Of a stretch of DNA of 13,628 bases, positions 8,133-13,628 are shown one piece after another. The position numbers were made by a program, and so were the translations under genes. How positions within the stretch are numbered: the stretch's first letter is position 1; each line of letters starts with the position of its first letter. The DNA is from JBOHHR01 sp050740975. GTDB lineage: Bacteria; Pseudomonadota; Gammaproteobacteria; JBOHHR01. The stretch is from NCBI GenBank assembly GCA_050740975.1, contig JBOIEE010000318.1, positions 1 to 13,628 of the forward strand. The letters are read 5' to 3'. The notes below the pieces were generated by a model. That model was not told the DNA's origin, did not search any database, and saw only the letters and a list, made by a program, of their open reading frames with translations.

Positions 8133-8144
8133 CGCTCGCTAGCC
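8127..8144. repeat. Perfect palindrome over the avtA stop codon
   Basis: GGCTAGCG, two bases, then CGCTAGCC. It can fold as a 7-bp stem with a 4-base loop, and it includes the TAG stop of avtA at 8130-8132. No T-run follows, so it is not a standard intrinsic terminator. It may act as a 3'-end stabilising hairpin between convergent genes. The rest of 8145-8311 shows no gene. Confidence 0.5.
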
Positions 8145-8311
8145 TGGATCCCCATGTTGGCGTTCAGAGCACGCGTCGGCAACGCACGATCACATGCAAG
8201 CGTTTGCCTCCTATGATCTATTAAATGATCTGTTAGCGTCGCTTCAGCGTCCCTTAAAACAAAACCGGTTCTTTGCCAGAGCCTGATGGATTGCAAGGCA
8301 ACAGCCATCCG

Positions 8312-9743
8312 TTATTTGCCGGGCCTAATCAGCCCGCCGAGGCCAGCCTGTTCGAGCTCGTTGTTCAGCATCTGGCGGATATCCTGCGCATTATCCATCT
8401 GCAGCGCCTCCCGGAGAACCGCTTTCGCACGGCCGCTGGTAATACTGCGGATCGCCCATTTAATACGCGGGAGGCTCCCCGCGCTCATGCTGAACGTGTC
8501 GATGCCCATCCCGAGCAAGAGGATCATCGCGGCCGGATCACCCGCCATCTCACCACAAACGCTCACCGGTTTGCCATAACGTCGGGCGACCCTAACCACC
8601 GTGCGCAACGCCTGCAGCACCACCGGATGCAGGCTATCGTAAAGCCTCGCCACATTCGGGTTGTTTCTGTCCACGGCAAGCAGGTATTGCGCGAGATCAT
8701 TGGTGCCAATAGAAACGAAATCAATGTGCGGGGCAAGTCCCCGAACTTGGTAGATCGCCGATGGCACCTCGATCATCACACCAACCGGCGGCATGGCGGA
8801 GTCCCGGCCTTCCTCTAGGTGCTCGCGGTGGGCTCGATCGAGCAGTTCCCGGGCCTCTTTGACCTCATGGACTTGGCTTACCATAGGGAGAAGGAGGCGC
8901 AGGTTGTTGAGTCCCGCATTGGCTCGTAGCATGGCCCGAAGCTGGAGCAAGAAGATCTCAGGATGATCCAGGGTAAAGCGGATCCCTCGCCAGCCCAGAG
9001 CCGGGTTGTCTTCCTTCATCGGATAGTAGGGCAAGGGCTTGTCCCCGCCCACGTCCAGGGTGCGCATGGTCACTGCTTTTGGGGCAAAGGATCCCAGTAT
9101 CTGGCGGTAGACGTGGTATTGCTCCGCGATCCGTGACCGACTCGAGGCTCGTGAACGGCGCGGGCAGGACGATCGTCCCGATGGCGATCCCGGGCGCACC
9201 GGGCAATCCCTGGTTAAAGCCAACGCGATGGGGCCGCTCGTTTTGCAGAACGGTGATAACCCCGTCCGGCGCGGCCGAGTTCAGGGTACCCGCAAGCTGG
9301 GCCGCAATGGTCACGAGAAAGGCGACCTCGTCCTTGCCGAAGCGCTGTCGCGCGCGCCGCTGGATGTAAAGCACACCTACCAACTTACGAAAATGTATTA
9401 GGGGAACACCGAGGAAGCTGTGGTAGCGTTCTTCCCCCGTCTCAGAAACATAGCGGTAGGCGGGATGATCCGCGGCGTTCTCTAGATTGAGCAGTTCCTG
9501 GCGGGCTGCAATCAGTCCGACGAGGCCCTCGTTAGGGGCCAGCCGGACCCTGCCGACAGACTCAGGATTGAGTCCGTCGGACGCCATAAGAACATAGTGA
9601 CCGGTGGTTGCGTTTTTTATACAGACCGCACATACATCGACAGCCATCGCCCCCTTGACCTGGCGCACGATGATGGCAAGGGCCTCATCGAGGTTGGCCG
9701 CCTCATTGACCTGTTGCACGATGTGTTGCAGGGTGCTCAGCAT
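8312..9743 (-). pseudogene. ptsP: PtsP (enzyme I-Ntr) gene with central deletion and frameshift
   Basis: From the ATG at 9743 the minus strand encodes MLSTLQHIVQQVNEAANLDE and a full GAF domain to about residue 160. The start of the enzyme I N-terminal domain follows (LPGAPGIAIGTIVLPAPF, then SLESVTDR). At about 9125-9135 the homology jumps, one frame over, to RIAEQYHVYRQILGSFAPK and the complete C-terminal PEP-binding barrel: RTLDVGGDKPLPYYP, GWRGIRFTLDHPEIF, VGVMIEVPSAIY, FVSIGTNDLAQYLLAVDR and VCGEMAGDPA with the catalytic Cys. E. coli PtsP has 748 residues; only about 206 plus 273 remain. The missing middle includes the HPr/NPr-binding region and the swivel domain with the phosphorylated His. 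The product would be truncated and unable to phosphorylate NPr. PtsP normally starts the nitrogen-related PTS. Both flanks look well conserved, so the damage is recent or an assembly join. A TTG at 9746 precedes the chosen ATG. Confidence 0.85.
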
Positions 9744-9888
9744 CAAACGTTGCTTCTAAGGCGCCGTTCTCAACACACCCCCGGGCGCGCGACGGGCAGG
9801 GGAAGCATTCGTTGCGGAGTCGCAGCGAGCTCGCGTATGGTGGCCGCCAACCCGATTTTCAGGCCTTCCGAGACGTATCGATTTGTTC

Positions 9889-10182
9889 TCAAAAAACTCG
9901 TCGATTTCCCCAACCACTCTGCCGACGTCCTGAAGCTTCGCGGGGTCTCGCCTCGTTGACTTTGATATTTTGGCCATGCACCTCTTTCTTGTCGAGGGCG
10001 AGCATGGCCTCCTTGGCCCCATTGTTGTTCATCGTAACCAAGCCAAAACCACGGGATTCACGGCAGTATCGGTCCATGATGAGGTCAACTGAGTCAACTT
10101 CGCCATACTGTGTGAACAGGTTACGGATCTCCTCTTGCGTGGTACGGGGAGAGAGATTTCCAACATAGATCTTTGTGGACAT
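9889..10182 (-). CDS. RRM-domain RNA-binding protein
   Basis: A 97-residue protein that is one RNA recognition motif plus a short basic tail. RNP2 is IYVGNL (residues 5-10) and RNP1 is RGFGLVTM (44-51, canonical RGFGFVEM). The usual IRNLFTQYGEV and DSVDLIMDR lie between them, and KVNEARPRE closes the domain. The tail is ASGRRQSGWGNRRVF. This is the small bacterial RRM family, cytosolic single-stranded RNA binders often induced by cold. The start is fixed by the family's MSTKIYVGNL opening; no strong Shine-Dalgarno is seen. It is intact between the ptsP and recombinase remnants, about 1 kb from the cold shock gene. The interval 9747-9888 towards ptsP has open stretches in other frames that I cannot identify. 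Confidence 0.92.
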   Translation of the reverse strand: MSTKIYVGNLSPRTTQEEIRNLFTQYGEVDSVDLIMDRYCRESRGFGLVTMNNNGAKEAMLALDKKEVHGQNIKVNEARPREASGRRQSGWGNRRVF

Positions 10183-10572
10183 TGCTATAGCTCGATGCCC
10201 GCCTCAATAGCGGACGTACTATTTTTGAAAGTTCCTCCGACTATCTCCTAGCGAGAGGGATCACCATCCATGCTTAGCGCCAGTTGGAGCGCCGGGTATT
10301 GGGCGAGAACTTCAGGAAGGAAGCGGTGAATGGAAGCGCGCTAGATTCGGGAAGGAAATCACCAAATGCCTTAGCTGAAAAATACAGACATTGTTACGGT
10401 AGCACGTTGGAATTACTTATTCCAGCTGTTTCTTTGAGTCGGCTCGTACGGACCGGTCGATAATGACATCAAAGAGCTGAGTGTGGGTGAGGCATCAGGG
10501 GCGTCAAGATACTCCCGGCTTCGAATGTTTATCCGGTGAGGCGACTATCGCGCGTTGACCTCAGACGGTGAT
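10183..10572. other. 390-bp gap without a recognisable gene
   Basis: This stretch lies between the RRM gene and the recombinase remnant. It holds no ORF with a start, codon pattern or motif I trust. On the plus strand a frame stays open from 10278 to the TAA at 10461-10463 but has no ATG. It may be decayed coding DNA like its neighbours. The 5' leader and promoter of the minus-strand RRM gene should be at its left end, but no convincing promoter is visible. Confidence 0.5.
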
Positions 10573-10838
10573 TCAGAGGACGGCTCCCGTTGGATGTAAG
10601 TAGCCAAAGGAGGTACATCGCCCGGCGCCGTGCTTGATTAGGCTGCCACGACAGTCATAGCGGACACAGCCACCGCCCACGCCAGAATAGGTCACTTGCA
10701 GCTTGCGCCCACAGTGTCCACAACGCAACAACCCCGCCAAAAGGCCACTCCCGCGTTCTGGCGAAGCCACACCAGGACTTGATGCACACTGTCGAGCGCC
10801 CGGAATTTGCGAAATACCAAAGCCAGCTGATCAATCTC
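10573..10838 (-). pseudogene. Remnant of a large serine recombinase
   Basis: Two pieces of one family are joined out of frame. The minus strand from 10838 reads EIDQLALVFRKFRALDSVHQ followed by VLVWLRQN, typical of the recombinase domain of large serine recombinases. A TAG precedes it in frame. From about 10755 the frame changes to PERGSGLLAGLLRCGHCGRK, then LQVTYSG, VRYDC and GRCTSFG, the zinc beta-ribbon that follows that domain, with its CxxC and later Cys residues. Intact proteins have over 100 residues between these blocks, so an internal segment is missing as well as the whole catalytic N-terminus and the C-terminus. After CTSFG the sequence YLHPTGAVL is unlike the family. It is the trace of an old integrated element; no attachment site or cargo was found. 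Confidence 0.75.
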
Positions 10839-10972
10839 CTAGCTCCCTTGGCCGCTTAGATAAACAAAAGATCTGGCTGATCGACCCATTCACGTCGCTT
10901 CAGACTCGTTCCTCCGCCGCTGGAAATCCATCCTCCCGCTCAGACTCATACCATGTTGGAAAAGACTCGCTC

Positions 10973-11001
10973 TTGCATTTAGGGATCAGAGCGCGTACTA
11001 T
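10973..11001 (+). promoter_or_regulatory. Weak candidate promoter for a small RNA
   Basis: TTGCAT at 10973-10978 (three of six) and TACTAT at 10996-11001 (four of six) are spaced 17 bases apart. Initiation would fall near 11008, about 75 bases before the intrinsic terminator. The support is mostly the spacing to that terminator. Confidence 0.25.
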
Positions 11002-11007
11002 CTATCG

Positions 11008-11085
11008 CCTTCGATCCGGTTTTTGTAACTAACTCGTTCTGAAGAGCGGCTGCGGACTCCTGAGATTGGGAGGGCAGCCTTTTTT
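11008..11085 (+). ncRNA. Possible small RNA ending at an orphan terminator
   Basis: There is no intact plus-strand gene between avtA and the terminator at 11048-11085, yet that terminator is well formed. A transcript starting near 11008 from the weak promoter above would be about 78 nucleotides and end in the U-run, a normal size for a Hfq-type small RNA. It is not a family I recognise, and the 5' end is a guess. Confidence 0.3.
11048..11085 (+). terminator. Intrinsic terminator upstream of cspA
   Basis: GGCTGC at 11048-11053 pairs with GCAGCC at 11074-11079. An inner CTCC/GGAG extension (11057-11060 with 11069-11072) and six T at 11080-11085 complete it. It terminates plus-strand transcription arriving from 10.8-11.0 kb and isolates the cold shock gene that begins 113 bases later. 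Confidence 0.75.
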
Positions 11086-11162
11086 ATTTATGCCTCATGG
11101 CCTCGCGAATTTTTACCAAAACTCGGAGTAGAAGAAATACAAATCCTCCCGCTCTCGGAGCG

Positions 11163-11180
11163 GATACAGTAGATACAGTA
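11163..11180 (+). repeat. Tandem 9-base duplication in the cspA leader
   Basis: GATACAGTA occurs twice head to tail just before the ribosome binding region of the cold shock gene. It lies in the expected 5' untranslated leader and may be a replication-slippage duplication. Confidence 0.7.
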
Positions 11181-11197
11181 AATAGGAAAAACATAGC

Positions 11198-11401
11198 ATG
11201 AAAGAGCAAGGCACAGTAAAGTGGTTCAACAACGACAAGGGCTACGGATTTATCAGTCGCGATTCCGGAGACGATGTCTTCGTGCACCATTCTGCCATTC
11301 AGGCAACGGGATTCAAATCATTTAACGAGGGCGATAAGATTGAGTTCACAGTCGCCAAGGGTCCGAAGGGGCTTCAGGCTCAGGACGCCGTAAAGCTGTA
11401 G
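11198..11401 (+). CDS. CspA-family cold shock protein
   Basis: 67 residues, the standard single cold-shock-domain length. It opens MKEQGTVKWFNNDKGYGFIS and carries RNP1 KGYGFI (14-19) and RNP2 VFVHHS (27-32), followed by the family's AIQATGFKSFNEGDKIEF and AKGPKGLQAQDAV. The protein binds single-stranded RNA and DNA in the cytosol and acts as an RNA chaperone or antiterminator. AGGA at 11184-11187 serves as the ribosome binding site, at slightly long spacing. The gene has its own leader of at least 100 bases after the terminator at 11048-11085, as expected for csp genes, and a strong hairpin after the stop. It is monocistronic. Which paralogue (cspA, D or E) cannot be told. Confidence 0.95.
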   Translation: MKEQGTVKWFNNDKGYGFISRDSGDDVFVHHSAIQATGFKSFNEGDKIEFTVAKGPKGLQAQDAVKL

Positions 11402-11418
11402 TCACCCTGAATTTAGAG

Positions 11419-11445
11419 GGGTGGAGGACCCCGAATCCTCCACCC
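11419..11445 (+). terminator. Perfect hairpin after the cold shock gene
   Basis: GGGTGGAGGA, a 7-base loop, then TCCTCCACCC: a perfect 10-bp stem 18 bases after the cspA stop. No T-run follows, so it may be a Rho-assisted terminator or an mRNA-stabilising 3' hairpin. A second, looser inverted repeat, GTTATCC/GGATAAC, lies at 11464-11492. Confidence 0.55.
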
Positions 11446-11578
11446 GTCGATAGAGAGTGATAGGTTATCCAGTGCTTATAGGAACGGATAACGGGGAGCG
11501 CCGTAGCAGGCACTCATCTAAGAAAACAAAGACAAGCCTCGCCATCATTTGCTTTAACTGTACCACTGAGTAACGGAT

Positions 11579-11933
11579 ATGTTCAAATTAGGCATTAATA
11601 CTATCGTACTTATGGTTGGGCTTGCCTCCTTCGGATATGTCGCTGGCGCTGGGCTTCCCACGAGGTATGCCACCCGTGATACTGAGCACTATGGTAGACT
11701 TCCAGCGAAACATTATGGTCATTTCCGGCGATAATTTTGGTAGTGCGACGCCTACTATAAGATTGGCCAACCAAGTCCTAAAGGTAAAAAGCTTTTCGGC
11801 GAACCAGGTTGTAGTTAGTCTACCCGCCAACATTCAGCCTGCAACCTATGGTCTTACGGTTAGCACCAGCGGCGCTTATCGATCCACGTCCGCCCGCTTT
11901 AGTGCGGCGTTATTCAGCTCCATTTATAGATAA
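11579..11933 (+). pseudogene. Frameshifted secreted IPT/TIG-domain protein
   Basis: The ATG at 11579 opens a good signal peptide (MFKLGINTIVLMVGLASFGY, then VAGA). The frame then runs into unrelated sequence and stops. One frame over, from about 11640, is an IPT/TIG (immunoglobulin-like) domain: PPVILSTMVDFQRNIMVISG, DNFGSATPTIRL, QVLKVKSFSANQVVVSLP and IQPATYGLTVSTSGA, ending IYR at 11933. The 'ITGxNFG ... VxLP ... YxLTV' layout matches the N-terminal domain of exported proteins that often continue into Gly-X-Y or other repeats. Here nothing follows. A one-base indel near 11640-11655 would join signal and domain, so the gene is read as a recent pseudogene or a sequencing error. If repaired it would give a secreted protein of about 117 residues. 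The function is unknown. Confidence 0.6.
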
Positions 11934-12014
11934 CGAAAACGGGGGAAAGGGACTCGATCGCATCCCACGCGGTGTTGCTGTCAGCGCCGTTCTGAAACTC
12001 GCTTAAGGTCGGCT

Positions 12015-12158
12015 GGTCATATATTCGCACCCATGATCGCCGACGCCTTCGACCACGGCGATTGCCCCTCAATTTCGCACCGCAAACCGTTCCCCCGCCA
12101 TACCGTTGAAATAGGCCTCTCCCACCGTCGCACCATAAAGGGCGGGAGGCGGAACGAA
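12015..12158 (-). pseudogene. gltB: Fragment of glutamate synthase large subunit
   Basis: The minus strand reads FVPPPALYGATVGEAYFNGM, then AGERFAVRN, a TGA stop, and GAIAVVEGVGDHGCEYMT. This is the start of the C-terminal beta-helix (GXGXG) domain of GltB, which reads ALYGATxGEAxFxGxAGERF and VRNSGAxAVVEGVGDHGCEYMTGG in intact enzymes. A serine codon has become TGA, and homology ends at EYMT, where GG should follow. Only about 48 residues of a protein of roughly 1500 are present. A 99-residue open frame on the same strand (11914-12213) is out of frame with this homology and is not a gene. GltB transfers glutamine amide nitrogen to 2-oxoglutarate; this copy is dead. An intact copy elsewhere is likely. 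Confidence 0.75.
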
Positions 12159-12291
12159 AACCTAATGACCCCCAATCCGGCCAGTCACTGGAACGGCCAA
12201 GGAACGACGCCATCGCCCGAAGAAGAAATCACCCCAGCCTGCGACGGCAATGGCTCATGTCATGCGTTCGCGCGTTTGAAGGATAATTAAG

Positions 12292-12321
12292 TAGGGGAGG
12301 CTACCCCTATCGATTAGGGGT
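12292..12321 (+). repeat. Competing hairpins upstream of the phasin promoter
   Basis: TAGGGG (12292-12297) can pair with CCCCTA (12304-12309). The latter, as ACCCCTA (12303-12309), pairs even better with TAGGGGT (12315-12321) around a 5-base loop. The two stems are mutually exclusive, like a small RNA switch, but no gene end or leader is clearly attached. It lies about 60 bases before the phasin -35 box. Confidence 0.45.
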
Positions 12322-12364
12322 GAAGGCGGGGGTTGTTTGGGCGTTCTTATACACTTCAGCAAAT

Positions 12365-12374
12365 CGACCGGTCG
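12365..12374. promoter_or_regulatory. 10-bp palindrome beside the phasin -35 box
   Basis: CGACCGGTCG is a perfect palindrome ending seven bases before the phasin -35 hexamer. The position would suit an activator or repressor site. No regulator can be named. Confidence 0.3.
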
Positions 12375-12381
12375 CAAAGTG

Positions 12382-12410
12382 TTGACAAACCTATGCTGCA
12401 ATGCAACAAT
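12382..12410 (+). promoter_or_regulatory. Phasin promoter
   Basis: Perfect -35 TTGACA (12382-12387), 17-base spacer, and -10 AACAAT (12405-12410, four of six). It gives a leader of about 40 bases before the phasin start at 12455 or 12461. Confidence 0.65.
12397..12408 (+). promoter_or_regulatory. PhaR-type operator overlapping the phasin -10 box
   Basis: TGCAATGCAACA fits the reported PhaR target pattern TGC-RNY-GCA-SMA, as I recall it, at 11 of 12 positions. It overlaps the -10 hexamer. PhaR represses phasin genes until polyhydroxyalkanoate granules titrate it away, so both site and place make sense. No phaR gene is in the window. Confidence 0.45.
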
Positions 12411-12454
12411 AACCACATTGGAACAACACACCGTTCCCTAACCTAACTGCGAGA

Positions 12455-12832
12455 ATGCTAATGAAAAACGAGATCTTCGAATACTGGACCAAATCTGGAA
12501 ACACCCTTTCTGAATCGATGAAGACACTCACCGAGATCAACACCAAGGCCTTCACCAAGTTGACCGAGCAGCAACAGGCCCTCGTGACTAACCTGAGCGA
12601 AGTCTGGGCCCACCAGATCCAGCTAGCCACTGAGTCTAGAGGGTATGCGGAGCTGTTGTCCGGCCAGGCCAAACAGGCGGCCGAGCAGCGTGAGAAGCTG
12701 CTCGCCATTGTCAGCGGTACGGCCAGTGTGCTCAAAGCTGCCAGAGCCGAACTCACCGCGTGGATGGAAAAAGGCTTCGAAGCCGTGACTCCGCCACTGA
12801 TCAAGGTCGCGGGTGTGAAGCAGGCTGCGTAA
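12455..12832 (+). CDS. Phasin family protein (PHA granule coat)
   Basis: 125 residues from 12455, or 123 from the ATG at 12461, which sits at better distance from GCGAG. The protein is almost wholly helical and amphipathic with no Cys. Typical phasin_2 features are FEYWTKSGNTLSESMKTLTE, then NTKAFTKLTEQQQALV and a long Q/A/E-rich middle (SGQAKQAAEQREKLLAIVSG), ending in a short Val/Ala-rich tail. Phasins coat polyhydroxyalkanoate granules and control their number and size. The gene stands alone with its own promoter, a PhaR-like operator and a strong terminator. No PHA synthase, thiolase or reductase gene is nearby. The family call rests on overall pattern because phasins have few invariant residues. 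Confidence 0.85.
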   Translation: MLMKNEIFEYWTKSGNTLSESMKTLTEINTKAFTKLTEQQQALVTNLSEVWAHQIQLATESRGYAELLSGQAKQAAEQREKLLAIVSGTASVLKAARAELTAWMEKGFEAVTPPLIKVAGVKQAA

Positions 12833-12859
12833 CCAATATTCATCGCCGCCTCTTGTTCT

Positions 12860-12893
12860 GCCGGTATCCCACGAAAGAGGGATACCGGCTTTT
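12860..12893 (+). terminator. Intrinsic terminator of the phasin gene
   Basis: GCCGGTATCCC, an 8-base loop, then GGGATACCGGC gives a perfect 11-bp stem followed by TTTT. It begins 28 bases after the phasin stop. Confidence 0.92.
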
Positions 12894-12977
12894 CCCCACC
12901 GAGCTTATTTTTACTTTATTAAACCAAAATACTTAGGTTGGATCATATGGTTGTTGATTTTTCACGGAGGGAGAATA

Positions 12978-13070
12978 ATGTCGGCGCCAAATACAGCCTG
13001 TATATCCAGCCTGCTCACTCGTCTCCTCAACCGGCTGTCCCAACACCTATGGGATTGCCTAGTTAATTAG
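12978..13070 (+). CDS. Possible 30-residue small protein
   Basis: A strong Shine-Dalgarno (GGAGGGAG, 12967-12974) lies three bases before an ATG that opens 30 codons. The peptide begins MSAPNTACISSLLTRLLNRL and ends SQHLWDCLVN; its Leu spacing suggests an amphipathic helix. An AT-rich stretch before it could hold a promoter, as the phasin terminator blocks read-through. I do not recognise it. It may be a genuine small protein or the 5' end of a decayed gene, as decay is common in this window. The remaining 13071-13221 shows nothing. Confidence 0.4.
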   Translation: MSAPNTACISSLLTRLLNRLSQHLWDCLVN

Positions 13071-13221
13071 GAGGCGCAGGCCGCCTGTTGCCCTGCGACA
13101 AAGACGGGTGAACGAAGCATCCGATAATGACCCGCGCGCACTAGATGGCGCCCAACATGAAAAGATCATGTGCCTGGCTATGAACCGATAGGAATCGTTG
13201 GGCCTGTCAGGTGATGGATGG

Positions 13222-13628
13222 TTAAACTTTCTCCGTCCCGCCCGGCCCACCGTAACCGCTCATATCCACTATCTCGATCGCCGGACCTTCACCCCGGAAG
13301 TGCGGCGGCCACGACGAGGTGTGTCGGATCGCCTTCGGAACCGCCGGGATTAGCCAGCGTTCTAGCTGCTGTAAGATTCCGGCGTCCTTGGCAATTCGGT
13401 ACTTCCGGCTATGGATGCACTCACGGTCTTCAAACTCGCAGCGGTTCATGTGCGTCCCACCGCAGGCGCCGTTGGCAAGTCCTTTCGGACAGGTCTCCGG
13501 ACATACATACTGCGTCGCTGCCAGCCGGCATAGGCCGCAGCTTTCACAACCAAATAAGGGTGCTTTTATGATCCATTCGAAACGCTCTAACCACCGGTCC
13601 GCCCGGCTTTGCCGCCGAATACCCCGTA
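13222..13628 (-). CDS. Methylenetetrahydrofolate reductase C-terminal-domain protein, 5' part off window
   Basis: The minus strand is open from the right edge to the TAA at 13222-13224, giving 134 residues. The sequence has the Cys cluster of the MTHFR C-terminal domain: PLFGCESCGLCRLAATQYVC, then PETCPKGLANGACGGTHMNR and CEFEDREC, ending in SSWPPHFRGEGP. Known relatives read C..CG.C...CP..CPK...NGPCGG...CE, either fused after a MetF-like flavin domain or as a separate subunit. The Cys residues suggest metal or Fe-S binding. The N-terminal part is outside the window, so it is not known whether the catalytic MetF domain is attached. The predicted role is one-carbon (folate) metabolism. The tail EIVDMSGYGGPGGTEKV is Gly-rich. 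Confidence 0.8.
   Translation of the reverse strand, partial: RGIRRQSRADRWLERFEWIIKAPLFGCESCGLCRLAATQYVCPETCPKGLANGACGGTHMNRCEFEDRECIHSRKYRIAKDAGILQQLERWLIPAVPKAIRHTSSWPPHFRGEGPAIEIVDMSGYGGPGGTEKV

Noticed and set aside
8273..8818. 181-residue open frame on the plus strand
   Set aside because: Opposite the conserved C-terminal barrel of ptsP; His/Arg-rich composition fits an antisense shadow.
9747..9888. Open stretch on the minus strand between RRM and ptsP (contains YVSEGLKIGLAATIRELAAT)
   Set aside because: Looks mildly coding-like but lacks a start, and I could not match it to any family, including RppH, which often precedes ptsP.
10278..10463. Open plus-strand frame of about 60 codons (contains GENFRKEAV and LELLIPAVSL)
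   Set aside because: No start codon and no family recognised. A faint likeness to transposase N-termini was not strong enough.
10703..11032. 109-residue plus-strand frame
   Set aside because: Runs antisense through the recombinase remnant and then through non-coding-looking sequence; no motif.
11914..12213. 99-residue minus-strand frame, Gly/Arg-rich
   Set aside because: The real homology on this strand is GltB in another frame, so this is a frame shadow.
1..13628. CRISPR arrays, tRNA, rRNA, toxin-antitoxin or known defence genes
   Set aside because: No regularly spaced repeats, no recognisable RNA gene structure and no such protein motifs were found by eye.

Overview
The window looks like chromosomal DNA of a gammaproteobacterium that stores polyhydroxyalkanoate. 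The inference rests on the gene mix: a valine-pyruvate transaminase of the AvtA type, a ptsP-type (nitrogen PTS) enzyme I relic, a phasin, a Wza-like export protein with a large outer-membrane barrel, and a small PGPGW-like membrane protein. No rRNA, tRNA, CRISPR array or intact insertion sequence was found, so the taxonomic call is tentative.

Layout. 1-1487 (minus) is a nearly complete circularly permuted ATP-grasp protein whose last residues lie off the left edge. It is divergent from a small membrane protein (1537-1950). 2126-4110 holds a likely two-gene operon: an OPX/Wza-like polysaccharide export protein and an outer-membrane beta-barrel protein, with a candidate sigma-70 promoter in front. 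4195-5223 is a membrane-anchored M28 zinc aminopeptidase, and 5299-6483 a glycerate 2-kinase with a strong ribosome binding site. avtA (6876-8132) is intact.

From about 6.5 to 12.2 kb, intact genes (avtA, an RRM RNA-binding protein, a CspA-type cold shock protein) alternate with gene wrecks. These are an isoaspartyl methyltransferase (pcm) remnant, a ptsP gene that has lost its phospho-histidine domain, a large serine recombinase remnant, a frameshifted secreted IPT-domain protein and a fragment of gltB. The pcm, ptsP and recombinase remnants keep sequence from both sides of a missing middle, joined out of frame and with no inserted element. This run of internal deletions is the most unusual thing in the window. 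It is either real reductive decay or an assembly problem.

The right end holds a monocistronic phasin gene (12455-12832). It has a good promoter, a PhaR-type operator overlapping the -10 box, and a textbook intrinsic terminator. After it come an unassigned 30-codon ORF with a strong Shine-Dalgarno and, on the minus strand, the C-terminal cysteine-rich domain of a methylenetetrahydrofolate reductase-type protein cut by the right edge. The two RNA-binding proteins (RRM and CspA) are close together, and an orphan terminator just upstream of cspA suggests a small RNA.
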